NCBI GenBank assembly: GCA_030433225.1 | Contig: JAUIMD010000053.1 | Coordinates: forward strand, 1-8,959 | Direction: 5' to 3' | Length of the DNA: 8,959 nucleotides | Origin: Bacteroidia bacterium | GTDB lineage: Bacteria; Bacteroidota; Bacteroidia; Bacteroidales; UBA5342 | In this document: piece after piece, positions 5,515 to 8,959 of the stretch | How positions within the stretch are numbered: position 1 is the stretch's first letter | Layout of the letters: each line of letters starts with the position of its first letter | Made by a program: the position numbers and the translations under genes | The notes under the pieces: model-generated | What the model saw: the letters and a program-made list of their open reading frames with translations, nothing else | The model's database searches: none | Told to the model about the DNA's origin: nothing

Positions 5515-7079
5515 AATTAAATATTTTAAAACCAATGAGGGTAAGCATTGCCCTCATTATTTTTTTACTCATTTCGTTGTTTTTTGTAGATGTTTATGAG
5601 TGGCTTCCCACTCAAATACGGGCTTATACGGTGGATGTGCAATTCATCCCGCTTCTATTCAAAGCAACCCAACTCAGTATTGCGGCCATACTTTTGCTTG
5701 TTGTATGGATTGGTTTAACCTATGCATACGGTAGGGTGTATTGTTCCACGGTGTGCCCGTTAGGCGTATATCAGGATGTGGTAATTCGCCTAAAAAAATG
5801 GATGCGCAAAAAGGTACGCTTTCGCTTTAAAAAAGCATTGCCGGGCGTACATTACGGAATTAGCGCTTTGGTATTTGGAACATGGATTTTAGGCATTTCA
5901 GCCGTGTTATTGTGGCTGGATCCATACAGCAATTTTGGTAGAATAATGGCACAGCTTGTGAAGCCGGCCCTGGTGGGTATCCTTAATTTTAGTGCACTAC
6001 ACTTGCAACAGGCTGATGTATATTGGTTTCACCCGGTGAATTATACATTAGTGCCGCCATCTGTAGTTGCCGTGGCTATAATTTTTACAGGCGTTACTTT
6101 GCTGAGCTGGTATCGGGGACGACTATTTTGCAACTTGCTTTGCCCGGTTGGCGGGGTTCTGTCCCTTATTTCACGGTTTAGTGCACAACAATTACACATG
6201 AATTCTGCTACCTGTACATCGTGTGGTAAATGTCAGAAATCATGCAAAGCAGAGTGTATCCAGGTAAAAAATCAACACATCGACTTTTCGAGGTGCGTGG
6301 CTTGTTACAATTGCATAAGTGTATGTGACCAGCAAGCAATTTCGTACAAAAAGCGCTCGCACAACACATCCAAAGTATCCACCAAAACAACACAGCAACA
6401 ACGGCGTACCGTGTTAAAAGAAACCGCAGGTGTAGCATTGAGCCTATTGAGCTTTCAGGCATTTTCACAGCACCGGAAACAGCATGGTAAATCGCGACAT
6501 GCCTCCAGTCATTTTGCAAACAGGGGAATTGTTAGTCCGCCTGGCTCGCGCAGCATTGCTCATTTTAACGATAAGTGTACCGCCTGTCATTTATGTGTGG
6601 CTAAATGCCCGGCCAATATATTGCAGGCAACGTTTATGGAATACGGGGCTTTTCATATGTTGCAACCCAAAATGAATTACGACATTGGTTATTGTAATTT
6701 TAACTGTACCATTTGTGGAGAAGTATGCCCAACAGGCGCCATACTCCCCTTGCAGGAAGAAGAAAAAAAAGTGTGCCAGGTGGGAAAAGTCCATTTTGAG
6801 AAGCAGCATTGTGTTGTAGAAACCGATGGCACTTCATGCGGCTCATGTTCAGAGCACTGCCCTACCCAGGCCGTTTTTATGGTACCTTATGCCGACAATC
6901 TTACCATTCCGGAGGTAAACCCGGACCTATGCATTGGGTGCGGTGCCTGTGAACATGCTTGTCCGGTTTTAACACCCCATAAAGCCATTTATGTCATTTC
7001 AAACGCTGTACACCAGGTAGCTGATAAACCCAAAGAAGAACAAGTGGAGTTGGAAATGGAAGAGGATTTTCCGTTTTAA
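5511..7079 (+). CDS. NapH-NapG-like fusion polyferredoxin, membrane 4Fe-4S protein
   Basis: A 522-residue iron-sulfur membrane protein. The N-terminal half resembles NapH/MauN: four membrane spans (about 11-28, 54-73, 116-137, 184-201), two CxxxCP motifs (C78-C82 in YCSTVCPLG, C207-C211 in FCNLLCPVG) and a cytoplasmic 2[4Fe-4S] part (CTSCGKCQKSC at 235, CVACYNCISVC at 262). Residues 298-320 carry RRTVLK plus a hydrophobic stretch, a twin-arginine-like signal in mid-protein. The C-terminal half resembles NapG/MauM, with four cluster motifs: CTACHLCVAKCP (356), CNFNCTICGEVCP (395), the split set C434 with CGSCSEHCP (443), and CIGCGACEHACP (474). Predicted topology puts the first ferredoxin part in the cytoplasm and the second in the periplasm, suited to electron transfer across the membrane, likely from quinol. 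The start is the ATG at 5511; an upstream in-frame TTG (5475) abuts the DUF362 stop and adds a charged, unlikely leader. It pairs with the Tat-exported DUF362 protein. The tail is acidic. No napA-like oxidoreductase is in the window. Confidence 0.88.
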   Translation: MKLNILKPMRVSIALIIFLLISLFFVDVYEWLPTQIRAYTVDVQFIPLLFKATQLSIAAILLLVVWIGLTYAYGRVYCSTVCPLGVYQDVVIRLKKWMRKKVRFRFKKALPGVHYGISALVFGTWILGISAVLLWLDPYSNFGRIMAQLVKPALVGILNFSALHLQQADVYWFHPVNYTLVPPSVVAVAIIFTGVTLLSWYRGRLFCNLLCPVGGVLSLISRFSAQQLHMNSATCTSCGKCQKSCKAECIQVKNQHIDFSRCVACYNCISVCDQQAISYKKRSHNTSKVSTKTTQQQRRTVLKETAGVALSLLSFQAFSQHRKQHGKSRHASSHFANRGIVSPPGSRSIAHFNDKCTACHLCVAKCPANILQATFMEYGAFHMLQPKMNYDIGYCNFNCTICGEVCPTGAILPLQEEEKKVCQVGKVHFEKQHCVVETDGTSCGSCSEHCPTQAVFMVPYADNLTIPEVNPDLCIGCGACEHACPVLTPHKAIYVISNAVHQVADKPKEEQVELEMEEDFPF

Positions 7080-7134
7080 AGCTAACCCTTGTTTTCTATT
7101 AGTTCCACATAGACTTACATTTATGAATGTTAAA

Positions 7135-8959
7135 TTAGTTAACCATTAACCTTTTTACAATAATGTTTCCTGCACTTTCGATTTTCAGAATGTAATTTCC
7201 ATTTTGAAGTTCCCCTACTTCCAACATACGAACGTCTCCAATGCTTTCTTTTACCAACTGGCCATTTACCTGAAATACCGAAATGCGATCTACGGGATGG
7301 TTGCTTTGTATAAACAGTTGATTTTTAGCAGGATTGGGATACAATACCCAAACCGGGTTTTGACTCACTTCAACGGTGGAAGTTTCCACATAATCAATGG
7401 CCATGTAATACAAATTGGCCGAATTGTCTTTGGTAATGGCATAGGTTCCGGCTGCTATGGGTAAGGTCAGCAGTCCATTACTAATGGGGTAGCTGGTACC
7501 GTTCACTTTAATTTCACCTGAAAAAACTTCATTAAAAACCAACAACAAATCGGCTTGTTCCGTAGTGGTAAAAGCAATGTTAGTACTCGATTCTATTTTC
7601 AGGCATTGGGTAAGCGTAAGTCCTGCATAATTCACCGTACCTTTTGAATCGGAGAGGTTTCCGCTAATGTTAAAATAATCGCTGGTTAATCCGGAAAGCG
7701 TGAAATTGTGCACGACATCTCCTGTAATTTCGGAGCCACCTCCACCATTTCCACCACCGTTACCATTACCTGAAGAAACGCTGTCTCCCTGTATCGCAAC
7801 TAATGAAGTCTGGTATATGGTTAATGCTGTTTTTAAGGGACCGTTCACCGCATACGAAGCATCATCCACGGCGTTGTTGAAGGTCCACGAAAAATCGCCT
7901 CCGTTCATACGGCCCGACCCTGCCTTGACGGTTTCCATGGCTTGTTCGGGAGTTTCTACCGTATATGTGTACATGATGGAAGCATGGGTGTCAAAGTTGT
8001 TGTAGGTGTTTCCTCCCCTGGCGGATACCACTTCCGCACCAATAACTTCATTGCGGGTACTTACTACATAAGCATCAAAATCGGTGGTAGAATTGGGAAA
8101 TCCTTCCGCAGCATAGGGTACAAAGCGTTTTTCCTCTTCCATATAATTGTTAAAGGCTTTAATGGTTCCCCCATTCTCTTTGGAAAAGGTTGGCATATCA
8201 GAATAATCATTGGCTTGTTTCGATGCGTCCCAAACATCGCTTCCCTGCATGGAAGTGAGCATGGGGTATTTGCAGTTTCTGAAGTAGTTGCCTTCTACAA
8301 AAACCGAAGATCCCATGGTGGATCCCACCCCATATTTGGAGTTTCCATCGTAATAATTGTTGTACACATGGGCGGAATAGTAGCGCACTCTTGGATGGCG
8401 CGAATCAGAATGATCGTACCAATTGTGATGATAGGTAATGTAATATCCTTCAGTAGTTCCTTCACTTAAGCCCAGTAAATTGCTTTTACCGGTATCCCAA
8501 AAATGGTTGTACGAAAAAGTTACGTAGGTCGACTTTTTACAATCCAAGGCACCGTCTCCTTTGGCCTGGTCGCTATCGCCACCGGCTCCACCATAAAAAA
8601 AGTCACAATGGTGAATCCATACGTATTCATTGTTTTGCTGCAGGCCAATGTTATCCCCTTCTCCGCTATCGCAATTCATAAGCCCCAGGTTACGAATTTC
8701 AATATTGGATGCGTTTTTTACGCGAATTCCCCAACCATCAACTACAGCATCTTCGCCAATGCCTTCAAGGGTTATGTGGCTTTGGGCATTGTTGTTATTT
8801 TCCACCACAATATCGCCATTCAGCATGTAGTCAAGATCGGTTATTTGCCCTACAAAACGGATGATTAAGGGGCGGGTATCTTTACCTTTCTTAAATCCTT
8901 CCAAAATTTCCTGTAAGCCCACGCACGGATTTTCGTTGGCCCCCGTAACTTCCAAGCTT
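7135..8959 (-). CDS. PL1 pectate lyase with T9SS sorting domain, N-terminus outside the window
   Basis: The frame is open through the right edge, so the signal peptide and first strands are missing; the 607 codons seen include 606 from 8955. Numbering from there, residues 1-385 are a PL1 beta-helix that cleaves de-esterified polygalacturonate by calcium-dependent beta-elimination. Visible marks are YVWIHHCDFF (111-120), GDGALDCK (133-140, acidic calcium-site region), YNHFWDTGKSNLLG, the histidine-rich YHHNWYDHSDSRHPRVR with R186-x-P188-x-x-R191, the PL1 RxPxxR signature holding the catalytic arginine, and VYNNYYD. A Gly/Asn linker (395-408) leads to an unassigned beta-rich module (about 410-523). 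A T9SS type A sorting domain follows (about 534-606: VLYPNPAKNQLFI, ending LKIESAGNIIVKRLMVN). The protein should cross the outer membrane by type IX secretion and be anchored or released. It converges on the polyferredoxin gene across a 55-bp gap with only weak AT-rich inverted repeats (7117-7130, 7129-7143) and no clear terminator. Confidence 0.95.
   Translation of the reverse strand, partial: SLEVTGANENPCVGLQEILEGFKKGKDTRPLIIRFVGQITDLDYMLNGDIVVENNNNAQSHITLEGIGEDAVVDGWGIRVKNASNIEIRNLGLMNCDSGEGDNIGLQQNNEYVWIHHCDFFYGGAGGDSDQAKGDGALDCKKSTYVTFSYNHFWDTGKSNLLGLSEGTTEGYYITYHHNWYDHSDSRHPRVRYYSAHVYNNYYDGNSKYGVGSTMGSSVFVEGNYFRNCKYPMLTSMQGSDVWDASKQANDYSDMPTFSKENGGTIKAFNNYMEEEKRFVPYAAEGFPNSTTDFDAYVVSTRNEVIGAEVVSARGGNTYNNFDTHASIMYTYTVETPEQAMETVKAGSGRMNGGDFSWTFNNAVDDASYAVNGPLKTALTIYQTSLVAIQGDSVSSGNGNGGGNGGGGSEITGDVVHNFTLSGLTSDYFNISGNLSDSKGTVNYAGLTLTQCLKIESSTNIAFTTTEQADLLLVFNEVFSGEIKVNGTSYPISNGLLTLPIAAGTYAITKDNSANLYYMAIDYVETSTVEVSQNPVWVLYPNPAKNQLFIQSNHPVDRISVFQVNGQLVKESIGDVRMLEVGELQNGNYILKIESAGNIIVKRLMVN

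Noticed and set aside
5486..5929. Exact 12-bp repeat GGATCCATACAG at 5486-5497 and 5918-5929
   Set aside because: One copy lies in the intergenic gap and the other encodes part of LDPYS; no further similarity flanks them, so chance is the simplest reading.
7942..8469. Long plus-strand open frame inside the pectate lyase gene
   Set aside because: It is antisense to well-conserved PL1 coding sequence and has no recognisable protein features.
8953..8955. TTG as a start codon for the pectate lyase
   Set aside because: The frame stays open to the window edge and no signal peptide is present, so the gene is simply cut by the window.

Overview
The window looks like a chromosomal segment of a Bacteroidota species, probably a free-living polysaccharide degrader. 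Evidence: a type IX secretion (T9SS) type A sorting domain on the pectate lyase, a LytS/LytTR two-component pair of the kind common in this phylum, a perfect Bacteroidota -7 box (TAnnTTTG) upstream of one gene, little Shine-Dalgarno signal, and moderate GC with AT-rich gaps. No rRNA, tRNA, insertion sequence, prophage or CRISPR array was seen. Genus cannot be assigned from this sequence alone.

Left block, all on the minus strand (4198 down to 1). A large beta-helix lipoprotein of the Cthe_2159 family (2483-4198) is followed, after an 82-bp gap holding two inverted repeats, by a LytS-type histidine kinase (1210-2400). Its LytTR response regulator (444-1208) follows 1 bp later. After a 122-bp gap with AT-rich repeated boxes comes the 5' part of a predicted outer-membrane beta-barrel gene resembling DUF2490 (321 down to 1), cut by the window edge.

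Centre, plus strand. A 355-bp divergent intergenic region (4199-4553) carries the -7 box for the lipoprotein gene and a nested inverted repeat with terminator-like T-runs. It leads into a two-gene operon: a Tat-exported DUF362 protein (4554-5474) and a membrane polyferredoxin (5511-7079). The polyferredoxin joins a NapH-like membrane half to a NapG/MauM-like half through an internal twin-arginine segment. Together they look like an electron-transfer module reaching the periplasmic face. The substrate is unknown, and this is the best candidate here for an undescribed system.

Right block, minus strand (7135 to the window end). A PL1 pectate lyase lacking its N-terminus in this window has a Gly/Asn linker, an unassigned beta-rich module and a T9SS sorting domain, so it is probably a cell-surface or secreted pectinase. 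It converges on the polyferredoxin gene. The founding member of the Cthe_2159 family binds polygalacturonate, so the two flanking genes may share a pectin theme, but the sequence does not prove a link.
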